From Microbacterium sp. CGR2 (GTDB taxonomy: Bacteria > Actinomycetota > Actinomycetes > Actinomycetales > Microbacteriaceae), in assembly GCF_003626735.1 (NCBI RefSeq), contig NZ_RBHX01000001.1, positions 3,612,266-3,676,265 on the forward strand: a DNA stretch of 64,000 bases, read 5' to 3'. Below the pieces are notes generated by a model. It had not been told where the DNA came from and made no database searches. It saw nothing but the letters and a program-made list of their open reading frames with translations. A program made the position numbers and the translations under genes. Positions 43,818-53,028 of this stretch are shown piece by piece (within the stretch, counting starts at the first letter, position 1; every line of letters begins with the position of its first letter).

Positions 43818-44486
43818 ATGCAGCGCCGCACCCTTCCCCCGCCGATCTTGTGGGCGTTCGTCCCCTATATCGTTGCGGCGGCCGTCCACATTACGCTGCT
43901 GGCGCTGGACAGCCCCGGAGCCGGACCGACCAAACTCCTGTTGATGCCGCTGCTGGCGTTGCCGGTACTGCTGTCCGCTCCTCGCCTTGTTTCGCGTACG
44001 ACGCTCATCCTGCTACTGGGCGCTCTGCTGTTCTCCTGGCTGGGCGACGGTGCAGGAGCCTTCTTTCCCACCGCGCCGGAGCTGCCCCTGATGCTCCTCT
44101 TCTTCGGCATCGCGCATCTGGCATATATCCTGCTGTTCGCTCGGCACCTGGCACGACGACGGATGCCGTGGTGGGCGCTCGTGTATGCCGTCTGGTGGGT
44201 GGCGATGCTCGCTGTTCTCGGCCCACACACTGGCGGCCTGCTCATCGCTGTCGCTCTGTACGGCCTACTTCTCGGCGGGACTGCCGCGTTCGCGGCCCGT
44301 TGCAACCGGCTCGTCGCGGTCGGAGGCGCGTTCTTCCTTCTCAGCGACACGGTCCTTGCCGTGCGGCTGTTTCTTCCGGACGTCCTCCCGTCGTGGAGCA
44401 GCCCCGCGGTGATGCTCACCTACACGATCGGGCAGGGGCTGATCATCGCGGGCGCTCTCGCGACTCTACGAAAGAAGGACGGATGA
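43818..44486 (+). CDS. YhhN/TMEM86-family lysoplasmalogenase-like membrane protein
   Basis: The 222-residue protein has about eight spans. Family-type acidic residues lie within membranes (LLFSWLGDGAGAFF near 75, FFLLSDTVLAVRLF near 175), as in YhhN/TMEM86 proteins that hydrolyse lysoplasmalogens. GGGGAG precedes the ATG. The stop overlaps the S4-protein start. Confidence 0.8.
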   Translation: MQRRTLPPPILWAFVPYIVAAAVHITLLALDSPGAGPTKLLLMPLLALPVLLSAPRLVSRTTLILLLGALLFSWLGDGAGAFFPTAPELPLMLLFFGIAHLAYILLFARHLARRRMPWWALVYAVWWVAMLAVLGPHTGGLLIAVALYGLLLGGTAAFAARCNRLVAVGGAFFLLSDTVLAVRLFLPDVLPSWSSPAVMLTYTIGQGLIIAGALATLRKKDG

Positions 44487-44860
44487 TGGCGGATGCTGCG
44501 CGAGTCGACAGCTGGCTCTGGGCGATTCGCGTCTACAAGACTCGCTCGGCCGCGACGACCGCATGCCGCGCGGGGCATGTCCGCGTCAACGGCGACAAGG
44601 TGAAGGCGGCGCAGTCGATCCGCATCGGCGACGAACTCCGCGTCCGGATCGCAGGATTCGACCGGATCCTCGTGGTCCGGCAGATCCTGGTCAAACGCGT
44701 GGGTGCGCCGGTCGCCGCCCTCGCATACGAGGACCGCACGCCGGAACGGGAGCCGCAAGCCGCTCTGGGTCTTCGCGATCGCGGGGCCGGTCGGCCGACG
44801 AAGCGGGAACGTCGCGACATCGACAAGCTGCGCGGACGGGATGAATTCTTCGCGGATTGA
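44483..44860 (+). CDS. S4-domain RNA-binding protein (Hsp15-like)
   Basis: This 125-residue protein begins with an S4 domain (ARVDSWLWAIRVYKTRSAAT, GHVRVNGDKVKAAQSIRIGD). A basic tail GRPTKRERRDIDKLRGRDEF follows. The layout matches Hsp15/YrfH-like proteins that bind stalled 50S subunits. Start at 44483 or three bases later (two adjacent Met). Confidence 0.87.
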   Translation: MMADAARVDSWLWAIRVYKTRSAATTACRAGHVRVNGDKVKAAQSIRIGDELRVRIAGFDRILVVRQILVKRVGAPVAALAYEDRTPEREPQAALGLRDRGAGRPTKRERRDIDKLRGRDEFFAD

Positions 44861-44871
44861 CCTTCCCAGAT

Positions 44872-44887
44872 TCGAACATATGTTCCA
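44872..44887 (+). promoter_or_regulatory. LexA/SOS-box-like palindrome
   Basis: TCGAACATATGTTCCA contains the perfect palindrome GAACATATGTTC and fits the actinobacterial SOS box TCGAAC-N4-GTTCGA with two end mismatches. It ends 10 bases before the DUF222-HNH start, where a bound repressor would block transcription. Confidence 0.75.
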
Positions 44888-44897
44888 TACTGGAGGC

Positions 44898-46310
44898 ATG
44901 ACCCAGCGAACCGATCTCGACTTCGAAATCGAGGAGCGGCGCCGCGTCCTCGACTCCTGGGTCGCGAAGCGTCGGCAGATCGCTGCGCTGGAATCCGAGG
45001 CGTCCGAGCTTCTTGTGGAGCAGATCGCCCTCCACGACGCCGACGTGGCCGAGAACTCGCACCACCGCGACGCGATCTACCGATCGATGGTCGCGGAGTT
45101 CTCCGCGGCGGGCCACATCCCGAAGGGCTCGATCGAGTTCGCATTCAGCGACGCCCGCTCGCTGAGCACGGAGTTGCCCGCTGTACGCGCGGCTTTCGCG
45201 GCCGGGAGGATCAGCGCGGGCCATGTTCGTGAGATTGTTCGCGCGAGTGCCATCGTGTCCGAGGCGATCCGCAACAAGAAGGTCGACGCCGGCGTGATGG
45301 ATCTCTACGAGACCGCCGTTCTCGTCGTCGCCGAAGACGACACCGCCGCTCGCACAGGAGCCCATGCCAAGCAGGTCGCCGCGGCACTCGTCGGCGAAAC
45401 CGTCGTAGAGCGGCACCGACGCGCGGCCGGCGAACGTTCCGTGAAGGTGCGCTCCGTCGGTGATGGCCTCGCCCTTCTCACCGCTGTGCTGCCGGAATGG
45501 GTCGCCACGGCGATCTTCGACCGCCTGACGCAGATGACTCGCCAGGTCGTCTCCGCTCGCGACGAGCGCGAACCGGTTCTCGACCCGTGGACGGCGGACG
45601 AAAGCGGAGACTCCCTCTTCCTTGAAGACTTCGCCCTCGACGACCCCTCCTTCGATCCCTACGAAGGTGTGATCTTCGGCGACGACACCTTCGCGACCGA
45701 CCCAGAGCTCGAGCACGTCTCCACAGACACGCGCACGTGGGACCAGATCCACGCAGACCTGTTCGCCGATCTCCTGCTCACCGCCGACCCCAGCGCCGCA
45801 CAGGGCGATGGGCTCGACAACATCAACGCTCGTATCCAGGTGACCGTGTCCGCGAGCACACTCAGCGGTGCGGACGACCGTCCCGCGGAGCTCGACGGAC
45901 ACGGACCACTGCACCCCGACGTCGCCCGCAAGCTGGCGGGGCGCAACACCGGATGGAGCCGCCTCTTCCTATCCCCGACCGGAATGGTGACGGAAACCGA
46001 CACCTACACCCCGACAGAAGGCATGCGCCGGTTCCTCCGCTCCCGCGATCAGCACTGCCGGTTCCCAGGGTGCCGGATGCCAGTGCACCGCTGCGACGTC
46101 GACCACAACAGGGACTATGCCAAAGGCGGAAAGACCCGGCTCGACAACCTCGCCCACTTCTGTCGCTCACATCACGTGCTCAAGCATCCCGACAACCCGG
46201 CTCCGCATCGCTGGACGGCGCAGCAGCGCCAAGACGGGACGATCACGTGGTTCAGCCCGCTCGGACGCGCATACCCCGACCGTCCGTCACAGCGAGTGAT
46301 GTTCGTCTGA
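44898..46310 (+). CDS. DUF222/13E12-family HNH endonuclease domain protein
   Basis: The 470-residue protein has a helical DUF222 region (about 1-280, with ARSLSTELPAVRAAFAAGRI and SAGHVREIVRASA) and a C-terminal HNH domain (about 375-440). The latter has CRFPGCRMPVHRCDVDHN, LDNLAHFCRSHHVLKH and four Cys for zinc. This is the 13E12 repeat family, multi-copy in actinobacteria. GGAGG precedes the ATG. The SOS-like box directly upstream suggests DNA-damage control. Confidence 0.92.
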   Translation: MTQRTDLDFEIEERRRVLDSWVAKRRQIAALESEASELLVEQIALHDADVAENSHHRDAIYRSMVAEFSAAGHIPKGSIEFAFSDARSLSTELPAVRAAFAAGRISAGHVREIVRASAIVSEAIRNKKVDAGVMDLYETAVLVVAEDDTAARTGAHAKQVAAALVGETVVERHRRAAGERSVKVRSVGDGLALLTAVLPEWVATAIFDRLTQMTRQVVSARDEREPVLDPWTADESGDSLFLEDFALDDPSFDPYEGVIFGDDTFATDPELEHVSTDTRTWDQIHADLFADLLLTADPSAAQGDGLDNINARIQVTVSASTLSGADDRPAELDGHGPLHPDVARKLAGRNTGWSRLFLSPTGMVTETDTYTPTEGMRRFLRSRDQHCRFPGCRMPVHRCDVDHNRDYAKGGKTRLDNLAHFCRSHHVLKHPDNPAPHRWTAQQRQDGTITWFSPLGRAYPDRPSQRVMFV

Positions 46311-46458
46311 CGGATGCCGGGTCTGAGCGGGATGCTCGTCCGAGACGGATGCTGGTCTGAGCGGGATGCTCGTCTGAGCGGGAGGACCGCCTAAGCGGGG
46401 CGAGGACCGTCTGAGGGTGATATTCGCCTGTGACAGACACCGGCAGCGAGCAGAGAGG
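46311..46458 (+). repeat. Short imperfect tandem repeats between convergent genes
   Basis: Units built on GTCTGAGCGGGATGCTCGTC recur about four times between 46315 and 46420 with drift (also GAGCGGGAGGACCG and GGGGCGAGGACCGTCTGAG). The segment lies between the HNH gene and the convergent Nudix gene. It may fold and act as a terminator. Confidence 0.6.
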
Positions 46459-47370
46459 TCAGGCGTCGTTGCGCTCGAGCAGCGCCAAGAGCCAGCCCGC
46501 CGAGCGAACCTGCGTACGGTCCACGGCCTCAACGCGGTCTCGAAGCCCGCGGTCGCTGGTGACGGCGAGGACACTCTGGCCGGCATCGACGCGCCGCTGC
46601 ACCTCGGCGACGATCGCGTCATCTCCCTCAGCGTCCGCTTTGACGACCCTCACCGAACCTGTCGTCCCCGCATCGGGCGCTTTCGCCTGGCCCTCGACGA
46701 CCATCGACACTTCGGGAAACCAGAGATCCCCGTCGAGCCCGAACTCGTCCGCCGCGACCGCCAGTCCATCCAGCCGCGCCCGCAGCCGAGCGGCAGCGCC
46801 CGCGCGATCCTTCCACCAGCTATCCGGCACCGAACCGACGACATTCGCGGCATCCACCACCACCGCCGGGAACAGGTCCAGCTGCGCACGAAGCGCCGGC
46901 CATGCCGCCCCGAATCCCGGATGCAGCGGCCGAGACTCGACCTCGGCCACCGGGACCCATTCGAGTGCCACGCTCTCGGGGTCGCTGATCACCGGGTCGA
47001 ACGGCACCTGCACATCGGCGACGACCGTCGTGTACGACCAGACGTCCAGATCGAGCACACTGATGAACCTCGGGCGAACAGCTCCATCCGGAACGCCCGC
47101 CTCTTCCTGCGACTCGCGGACCGCTCCGACGATCGCACTCTCACCCTGATGCAGAGCCCCACCGGGAAGGCCCCACGTACCCCCGAAGTGGCTCCAGGAG
47201 ACGCGGTGCTGCAGCAGGATCCCCCGGTGCGGATCGACGGCGAGGAGACCGGCGGCGCCGAAGCGCCCCCAGTACTTCTCCCCCGATGCCGCGACAACCC
47301 AGGCATCACCCGGATCCCGCGGCCCCTCAGGGCGACGCGGCTCACCGGCGGGAGGAGGTACGACAGTCAC
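46459..47370 (-). CDS. Nudix hydrolase fused to NYN/PIN-like nuclease domain
   Basis: This 303-residue protein has an N-terminal Nudix domain (residues about 25-150, box GGALHQGESAIVGAVRESQE then EAG). The C-terminal domain (about 165-303) starts PAVVVDAANVVGSVPDSWW and ends with EGDDAIVAEVQRRVDAG and LAVTSDRGLRDRVEAV. The acidic residues VDAAN, GDD and TSDRG are those of NYN/PIN-like RNases. The fusion hints at nucleotide-cap or RNA turnover. It is followed downstream by the tandem repeats. Confidence 0.85.
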   Translation of the reverse strand: MTVVPPPAGEPRRPEGPRDPGDAWVVAASGEKYWGRFGAAGLLAVDPHRGILLQHRVSWSHFGGTWGLPGGALHQGESAIVGAVRESQEEAGVPDGAVRPRFISVLDLDVWSYTTVVADVQVPFDPVISDPESVALEWVPVAEVESRPLHPGFGAAWPALRAQLDLFPAVVVDAANVVGSVPDSWWKDRAGAAARLRARLDGLAVAADEFGLDGDLWFPEVSMVVEGQAKAPDAGTTGSVRVVKADAEGDDAIVAEVQRRVDAGQSVLAVTSDRGLRDRVEAVDRTQVRSAGWLLALLERNDA

Positions 47371-47432
47371 CCCTTCAGCTTTTCACAGCATCCGGGCATC
47401 GGCACCATCGAGCCGTCACGAGCCGGAATGGA

Positions 47433-48953
47433 TCAGCGCTGGCGCTTCTCGCGCACGCGCATGTTGATGACGATCGGCGTGCCCTCGAACGAATAGATCT
47501 CGCGCAGCCGGCGCTGAATGAACCGACGGTAACCCGGGTCGAGGAAGCCGGTCGTGAACAGCACGAACGTCGGCGGACGCGTCGACGCCTGAGTTCCGAA
47601 CAGGATCCTCGGCTGCTTGCCACCACGCAACGGGTGCGGGTGCTCGGCGACGAGTTCCGCCAGGAAGGCGTTGAACTTGCCGGTCGGGATGCGGCGATCC
47701 CAGTTCTCCAGCGCCGTCTCCAGCGCGGGAACGAGCTTGTCCAGGTGCCGACCCGTCTTGGCCGAGATGTTCACGCGCGGTGCCCAGGCGACGTGCGCGA
47801 GGTCCTGCTCGATCTCCCGCTCGAGGTAGCGACGACGATCCTGATTCTCCAGATCGTCATCGTTGAGGCGATCCCACTTGTTGAAAGCGAGCACGAGCGC
47901 GCGGCCGGATTCGAGCACGAGGTCGATGATGCGCACGTCCTGCTCGCTGATCGTCTCCGACACATCGAGCACGACGACAGCGACCTCGGCCTTCTCCAAC
48001 GCCGCCGATGTACGCAGCGAGGCATAGAAGTCGGCGCCCTGCGCCATGTGCACGCGGCGACGGATGCCGGCAGTGTCGACCAGGCGCCACATCTTCCCGC
48101 CGAGTTCCACCACCTCATCGACCGGGTCGCGAGTGGTCCCGGCGAGTTCGTTCACCACGACGCGCTCTTCGCCGGCGGCCTTGTTGAGCAGCGACGACTT
48201 GCCGACGTTCGGGCGACCGAGGATCGCGACTCGACGCGGCCCACCGATCTCCTGCTTCGCGACGGCCGAGATCTCCGGCAGCTTCTTCAGAACAGCATCC
48301 AGCAGGTCAGCGACACCGCGTCCGTGGATGGCGGAGACCGGGTGCGGCTCACCGAGACCCAGGTTCCACAACGCGGCGGCCTCCGGCTCCTGCCGGGCAT
48401 CGTCGATCTTGTTCGCGACGAGGAACACGGGCTTGCCGCTCTTGCGAAGCAGCTTCACCACGTGCTCGTCGGTGGATGTCGCACCGACCATCGCGTCGAC
48501 CACGAACAGCACCATGTCGGCGAGGTCGATCGCGACCTCCGCCTGGGCTGCCACCGAACGGTCGATCCCGCGGGCGTCGGGCTCCCAGCCGCCGGTGTCG
48601 ACGAGGGAGAACCGTCGGTCCGCCCACTCCGCCTTGTACGTGACACGGTCACGGGTGACGCCGGGGGTGTCTTCGACGACGGCCTCACGGCGGCCGAGGA
48701 TACGGTTCACCAGCGCGGACTTGCCCACATTCGGGCGACCGACGATCGCCACGACGGGCAGCGCCGGGGAGAAGAGGATACCGTCTTCGCCCACGGTGAT
48801 ACCGGCGAGCAGCGCGGCATCCTCGTCATCCAGGTCATAGTCGGCGAGCCCTGCCCGCAGGGTTTCGGCGCGCTGCTCGGCGAGCTGCTCGTCGATCTGT
48901 TCCATCTTCTCGGCGAGCTGGTCGGGGCCGCCTTCGTATTCTTCGTCAGCCAC
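47433..48953 (-). CDS. der: Ribosome-assembly GTPase Der (EngA)
   Basis: The 506-residue protein has tandem GTPase domains: first G1 [16 protein letters not shown] with NKID, second G1 [16 protein letters not shown] with NKWD. A C-terminal KH-like domain follows (about 420-500). An acidic N-terminal extension of about 60 residues precedes the first domain, as in other actinobacterial Der proteins. It acts in 50S assembly. The start overlaps the cmk stop by eight bases. Confidence 0.96.
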   Translation of the reverse strand: MADEEYEGGPDQLAEKMEQIDEQLAEQRAETLRAGLADYDLDDEDAALLAGITVGEDGILFSPALPVVAIVGRPNVGKSALVNRILGRREAVVEDTPGVTRDRVTYKAEWADRRFSLVDTGGWEPDARGIDRSVAAQAEVAIDLADMVLFVVDAMVGATSTDEHVVKLLRKSGKPVFLVANKIDDARQEPEAAALWNLGLGEPHPVSAIHGRGVADLLDAVLKKLPEISAVAKQEIGGPRRVAILGRPNVGKSSLLNKAAGEERVVVNELAGTTRDPVDEVVELGGKMWRLVDTAGIRRRVHMAQGADFYASLRTSAALEKAEVAVVVLDVSETISEQDVRIIDLVLESGRALVLAFNKWDRLNDDDLENQDRRRYLEREIEQDLAHVAWAPRVNISAKTGRHLDKLVPALETALENWDRRIPTGKFNAFLAELVAEHPHPLRGGKQPRILFGTQASTRPPTFVLFTTGFLDPGYRRFIQRRLREIYSFEGTPIVINMRVREKRQR

Positions 48954-49638
48954 GGTGTGCTCCTCGGAGTCGTTCGATCACCGTGAGTACGGCGTCGATG
49001 GTCTGGGGGAAATCGAGTTCCGTCGAATCGACGACCTCGACGCCGTCAGCGGCGTTGAGAAAGTCGACGACGGCACTGTCGGAGGCATCGCGCTTGTGCA
49101 ACGCCGCGGCGACAGCATCCGCGTTCTCGCCGGCGAGTTCGCCGGCACGTCGGGCCGCCCGCACCTCGGGGGCGGCGGTGAGCAGGATTCGTACAGGGGC
49201 GTCGGGCGCGACCACGGTCGTGATGTCGCGACCTTCCACGACCACGGCAGGGTACGACGCTTCGGACACGAGTGTGCGGAAGAGTTCGTTCACCTGAGCG
49301 CGCACCTCCGGCACACGAGCGACGCCGCTCACCGCCCCGGAGACCCGAGGGTCGCGGATCGCCTCGGTGACCTCGACGTCTCCGACGCGCACCGCGCGGT
49401 CATCCGGGTCGAGTCCCAGGCGCACCGGGAAGTCGGATGCCGCCGCGCGGACGGCAGCGGGATCGGAAGTGTCCGCGCCCTGGTCGAGCACGTACCATGC
49501 GAGCGCTCGATAGGCGGCGCCGGTGTCGAGGTAGCCGTAGCCGAGCGTGCGGGCCACGGCTTTCGACACGCTGGACTTGCCGGACCCGGCCGGCCCGTCG
49601 ATGGCGATGAACTTGGTTGCGGTGGTGGTGTCAGTCAT
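48946..49638 (-). CDS. cmk: Cytidylate kinase
   Basis: This 230-residue kinase has the P-loop [20 protein letters not shown] near residue 10, [18 protein letters not shown] near 38 and [20 protein letters not shown] near 135, all diagnostic for Cmk. It phosphorylates CMP/dCMP. The ATG lies inside the tyrA stop overlap (eight bases). The cmk-der order is conserved in actinobacteria. Confidence 0.96.
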   Translation of the reverse strand: MTDTTTATKFIAIDGPAGSGKSSVSKAVARTLGYGYLDTGAAYRALAWYVLDQGADTSDPAAVRAAASDFPVRLGLDPDDRAVRVGDVEVTEAIRDPRVSGAVSGVARVPEVRAQVNELFRTLVSEASYPAVVVEGRDITTVVAPDAPVRILLTAAPEVRAARRAGELAGENADAVAAALHKRDASDSAVVDFLNAADGVEVVDSTELDFPQTIDAVLTVIERLRGAHRG

Positions 49639-50767
49639 TCGTGTTCCCCGCGATCCGCCATCCACGTTCCTGAAGGCCGGAGATCGCGCCGTGGAGCGCG
49701 GCCGGATCGACACTGATCTCTGCGAGACCGAACTGGGCGCCCGGCGAGTGCTCGAGACGCAGATCTTCGACGTTGACGCCGAGTTCGCCCAGCTCGCCGA
49801 AGAGGCGGCCGAGCTGACCGGCGGTGTCGTCGATCATGACGACGAGAGACTCGAAACGCCGGTTCTGTCCGTGCTTGCCCGGCAGGCGGTCGACGCCCTC
49901 GTTGCCCTGGCGGATCGTCTCCGCGACCACGCGGCGGGCGCCGGGGGCGCTCGGGTCGCGCAGGGCGTCGGAGATCGCGTGAAGATCGGAGGCGAGGTCG
50001 TCGAGGATCGCCACGACCGGAGCAGCGTTCGCACCGAGGATCTGCACCCACAGCTCAGGAGCGGATGCCGCGATGCGCGTGGTGTCGCGGACGCCCTGCC
50101 CAGCCAGACGCAGAGCGCCCTCTTCCGCCTCGGACAGGCGGGCGGCGAGCAGACTCGCGACGACCTGGGGAACGTGCGAGGTCAGCGCGACCGAGCGATC
50201 GTGCTCCTCGGGGGTCATCTCCAGCGGCATCGCACCCACTTCGAGCGCGAGCCCCTCGACCATGGCGAGGTCGGCGGCTTTGGTGTCCTCGTCACGGCAC
50301 ACGACCCAGGGACGTCCGACGAAGAGGTCGGCGCGCGCCGAGATCGCGCCCCCACGCTCACGTCCGGCCAGAGGGTGCGAGCCGATGTAGCGCGCGAGAT
50401 CGACCCCGCGAGCCTGCAGTGTCCGGAGAGGTTCGAGCTTCACGCTCGCGACGTCCGTCACCACGGCGTCGGGGAATCGCTCGAGTTCCATCTGGATGAT
50501 GTCGGCGGTCACGTCGGGCGGCACGGCCACCACCACGAGCGAAGGCGCGTCATCGTCTGCCGAGAGGCGGCCGGCGCCGTAGTCGACGGCGAGGCGCAGC
50601 TGTGCAGGCGAGGCATCCGTCAGCACGACATCGATGCCCTTGGCGCGCAGAGCATGTCCGACGCTCGCACCGAGCAGACCGGCGCCGACGATGCGGACGG
50701 TCCCGGAGAGCCGGGGCGCGACGGCGCCGGCCTTCCGCACCGTGAGCGCACTCGTCGTATCGGTCAC
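49631..50767 (-). CDS. tyrA: Prephenate dehydrogenase
   Basis: The 378-residue protein has the NAD-binding motif VRIVGAGLLGASVGHALRAK near residue 25, the family motif SHPLAGRERGGAISARADLF near 140 and a helical dimerisation domain. A regulatory ACT-like tail (about 300-378, with LVVMIDDTAGQLGRLFGELG) follows. It makes 4-hydroxyphenylpyruvate for tyrosine. Coupled to the pseudouridine synthase upstream and to cmk downstream. Confidence 0.94.
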   Translation of the reverse strand: MTDTTSALTVRKAGAVAPRLSGTVRIVGAGLLGASVGHALRAKGIDVVLTDASPAQLRLAVDYGAGRLSADDDAPSLVVVAVPPDVTADIIQMELERFPDAVVTDVASVKLEPLRTLQARGVDLARYIGSHPLAGRERGGAISARADLFVGRPWVVCRDEDTKAADLAMVEGLALEVGAMPLEMTPEEHDRSVALTSHVPQVVASLLAARLSEAEEGALRLAGQGVRDTTRIAASAPELWVQILGANAAPVVAILDDLASDLHAISDALRDPSAPGARRVVAETIRQGNEGVDRLPGKHGQNRRFESLVVMIDDTAGQLGRLFGELGELGVNVEDLRLEHSPGAQFGLAEISVDPAALHGAISGLQERGWRIAGNTND

Positions 50768-51561
50768 TCGTTCTCCTGCTGCTCGCCTGGCGCCTCGGCG
50801 ACACCGGAATCACGGCGCGACAGAGTCAAGAGCGCGCCAAGTTCGATTTTAGTCAGTTCCCGGGTCTTCCCCGCCGGGAGGGTTCCCAGGTGCAGCGGTC
50901 CGAACTGCCGGCGCACGAGTTCCGTGACCGGGTGACCGACGGCGGCGAGCATCCGACGCACGATGCGGTTGCGCCCCGAATGCAGCGTCAGCTCCACGAG
51001 GCTCGACCCGCGCGAAGTGTCGAGCAGTCGCGCCTTGTCGGCGGCGATCACACCGTCTTCGAGCTCGATGCCCTTGGTGAGCTTCGAGATGGTCTGCGCG
51101 GTCACGGACCCCTCGACCTTGGCGATGTACACCTTGGTGACGCCGAACGACGGATGCGCGAGGATATGCGCCAACTCGCCGTCGTTGGTGAGGATCAGCA
51201 GGCCGCTCGTCTCGGCATCCAATCGTCCGACGTTGTAGAGGCGCTCCTCGTAGTCGGACGTGAACCGGCGCAGGTCCGGGCGGTCGTTCTCGTCGCGCAT
51301 ACTGCTGACGACGCCGGTGGGCTTGTTGAGCATGACGTAGCGCTTGGAGACGTCCAACTGCACAGCGGTGCCGTCGACGTCCACGAGGTCGTGCTCCGGA
51401 TCGATCCGTCGACCGAGCTCGGTGACGACCTCACCGTTGACGCGGATGCGTCCTTCGACGATGTACTGCTCGACGACGCGACGAGAGGCCACCCCGGCCG
51501 CAGCGAGCACCTTCTGCAGGCGAACGCCCTCGGGCGCCTCGTCGTTGGTGAAGTCGGTCAT
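50764..51561 (-). CDS. rRNA pseudouridine synthase (RluB/RsuA family)
   Basis: This 265-residue protein has an N-terminal S4 domain (VRLQKVLAAAGVASRRVVEQ) and a catalytic domain with the nucleophile Asp in NVGRLDAETSGLLILTND near residue 120. HSGRNRIVRRMLAAVGHPV follows. It probably modifies 23S rRNA. It starts overlapping the scpB stop, the standard scpA-scpB-rluB order. Confidence 0.95.
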   Translation of the reverse strand: MTDFTNDEAPEGVRLQKVLAAAGVASRRVVEQYIVEGRIRVNGEVVTELGRRIDPEHDLVDVDGTAVQLDVSKRYVMLNKPTGVVSSMRDENDRPDLRRFTSDYEERLYNVGRLDAETSGLLILTNDGELAHILAHPSFGVTKVYIAKVEGSVTAQTISKLTKGIELEDGVIAADKARLLDTSRGSSLVELTLHSGRNRIVRRMLAAVGHPVTELVRRQFGPLHLGTLPAGKTRELTKIELGALLTLSRRDSGVAEAPGEQQENE

Positions 51562-52190
51562 CGGATGGTCCCTTCGTCGAAACCGTCTGCGCCGTCATCG
51601 AGCAACGGCGAGATCGGGGGCAGCTCGTCGAGCGAGTTGATGCCCAGGTGCTGCAGCAGCGCGTCAGACGTGCCGTAGTTGATGGCTCCGGTCTCGGAGT
51701 CGGCGAACAGCTCCGTGATCAATCCGCGCGCCAGCAGCGTCCGTACCACGGAGTCCACGTTCACCGCACGGATCGAGGCAACCTGGCTTCGGGTGACGGG
51801 CTGCTTGTACGCGATGACGGCCAGAGTCTCCAGCGCTGCCTGCGACAGCCGTGCCGGCGCCTGCCCGCCCACGAACTCGGCGACGAGGTCATCGTGGTCC
51901 TCGCGGACGTAGAGGCGCCAGCCACCTCCGACCTCGCGGAGTTCGAACCCCCGGCGCGGACCATGCCCGCGACCGTCGTAGTCGTCCACCAGAGTCTCCA
52001 GCGCCTGCCGTACGGCGGGCACCGGAGAACCGACCGCGGCGGCGAGTGCGACCAGGCCGATCGGCTCGTCCACGATGAGCAGGACCGCCTCGATCCGCTC
52101 GGTGACCGGAGTCGTCAGAGTCTCCGGTGCCTCAGCATCCGGCGCCTCGGCCTCCGGAGTCTCGGGCGTGGCGGAGGTATCACTTGTCAT
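51558..52190 (-). CDS. scpB: Segregation and condensation protein B
   Basis: The 210-residue protein has the two winged helices of ScpB (ERIEAVLLIVDEPIGLVALA; LSQAALETLAVIAYKQPVTR; RGLITELFADSETGAINYGT). An acidic, repetitive N-terminal extension (ETPEAEAPDAEAPE) precedes them. It forms the SMC kleisin complex with ScpA. The ATG lies within the scpA end. Confidence 0.95.
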   Translation of the reverse strand: MTSDTSATPETPEAEAPDAEAPETLTTPVTERIEAVLLIVDEPIGLVALAAAVGSPVPAVRQALETLVDDYDGRGHGPRRGFELREVGGGWRLYVREDHDDLVAEFVGGQAPARLSQAALETLAVIAYKQPVTRSQVASIRAVNVDSVVRTLLARGLITELFADSETGAINYGTSDALLQHLGINSLDELPPISPLLDDGADGFDEGTIR

Positions 52191-53028
52191 AGTCGGCTCC
52201 CAGTGTCGCCAAGGTCTCATCCGACCAGGAGTCGGCCGCCCAGCGGAGCGTCAGCTCGCCGAGCGGTTCCAATTGTTCGAAGGACAGCGCCGCGTGCCGG
52301 TAAAGCTCCAGTACGGAGATGAACCGCGCGACCACGATGCCGGGCTCGCTCACACCCGCGACGAGTTCACGGAAGCTGACCGACTCCGTCGCCCGGAGCA
52401 GCGTCACGACGATCGCCGCCTGCTCGCGGATGCTGATCAGCGGGGCGTGCAGGTGGTCGAGCCCGACGTGCGGCATCTCCTTGGGCGCGAAGGCGAGCAG
52501 GGCCAGGGCTGCGAAGTCGTCGACACTGAGCGACCAGACGAGCTCCGGCGTCTTCCTGCGGTGTTTCTCGTCGAGGCGCACGGCGCGGACGTGGCGTCGG
52601 TCCTCACGCTGCAGGCAGCGCGCGAACCAGGTCGACACCTCCTTGAAAGCCCGATACTGCAGCAGCCGGGCGAACAGCAGATCTCGTGCTTCGAGCAGGG
52701 CCACCGCCTCGGCGTCCACGAGCTCGCCCTGCGGAAGCAGACCCGCGACTTTCATATCGAGCAGCGTCGCCGCGACCACGAGGAACTCGGACGCCTGATC
52801 CAGCTCCTCATCGTTCTCCAACTGTCCGAGATACGCGATGAACTCGTTCGTGACGGCGCTCAGGGACACTTCCGTGATGTCCATCTCGTGCTTCGAGATG
52901 AGGTTCAGCAGGAGATCGAACGGTCCGTCGAAGTTCGACAGCGAGACCCGGAACCGCGAACCGTCCTCAGGCCCTCGGGGGATCTCGGGGACCGGTGTCG
53001 TGCTGAGGTCGTCAGGCGACGGCGCCAC
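52180..53028 (-). CDS. scpA: Segregation and condensation protein A
   Basis: About 282 residues with the kleisin N-terminus FRVSLSNFDGPFDLLLNLIS and DITEVSLSAVTNEFIAYLGQ, and the ScpA C-terminal winged helix. It bridges SMC heads. The start is uncertain: a GTG at 53028 overlapping parA's end fits, giving a short polar leader before the conserved region. Confidence 0.92.
   Translation of the reverse strand: MAPSPDDLSTTPVPEIPRGPEDGSRFRVSLSNFDGPFDLLLNLISKHEMDITEVSLSAVTNEFIAYLGQLENDEELDQASEFLVVAATLLDMKVAGLLPQGELVDAEAVALLEARDLLFARLLQYRAFKEVSTWFARCLQREDRRHVRAVRLDEKHRRKTPELVWSLSVDDFAALALLAFAPKEMPHVGLDHLHAPLISIREQAAIVVTLLRATESVSFRELVAGVSEPGIVVARFISVLELYRHAALSFEQLEPLGELTLRWAADSWSDETLATLGADYDK

Noticed and set aside
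47286..48986. 566-residue plus-strand open frame opposite der
   Set aside because: Shadow of the high-GC der gene; the protein has no domain and der is unmistakable.
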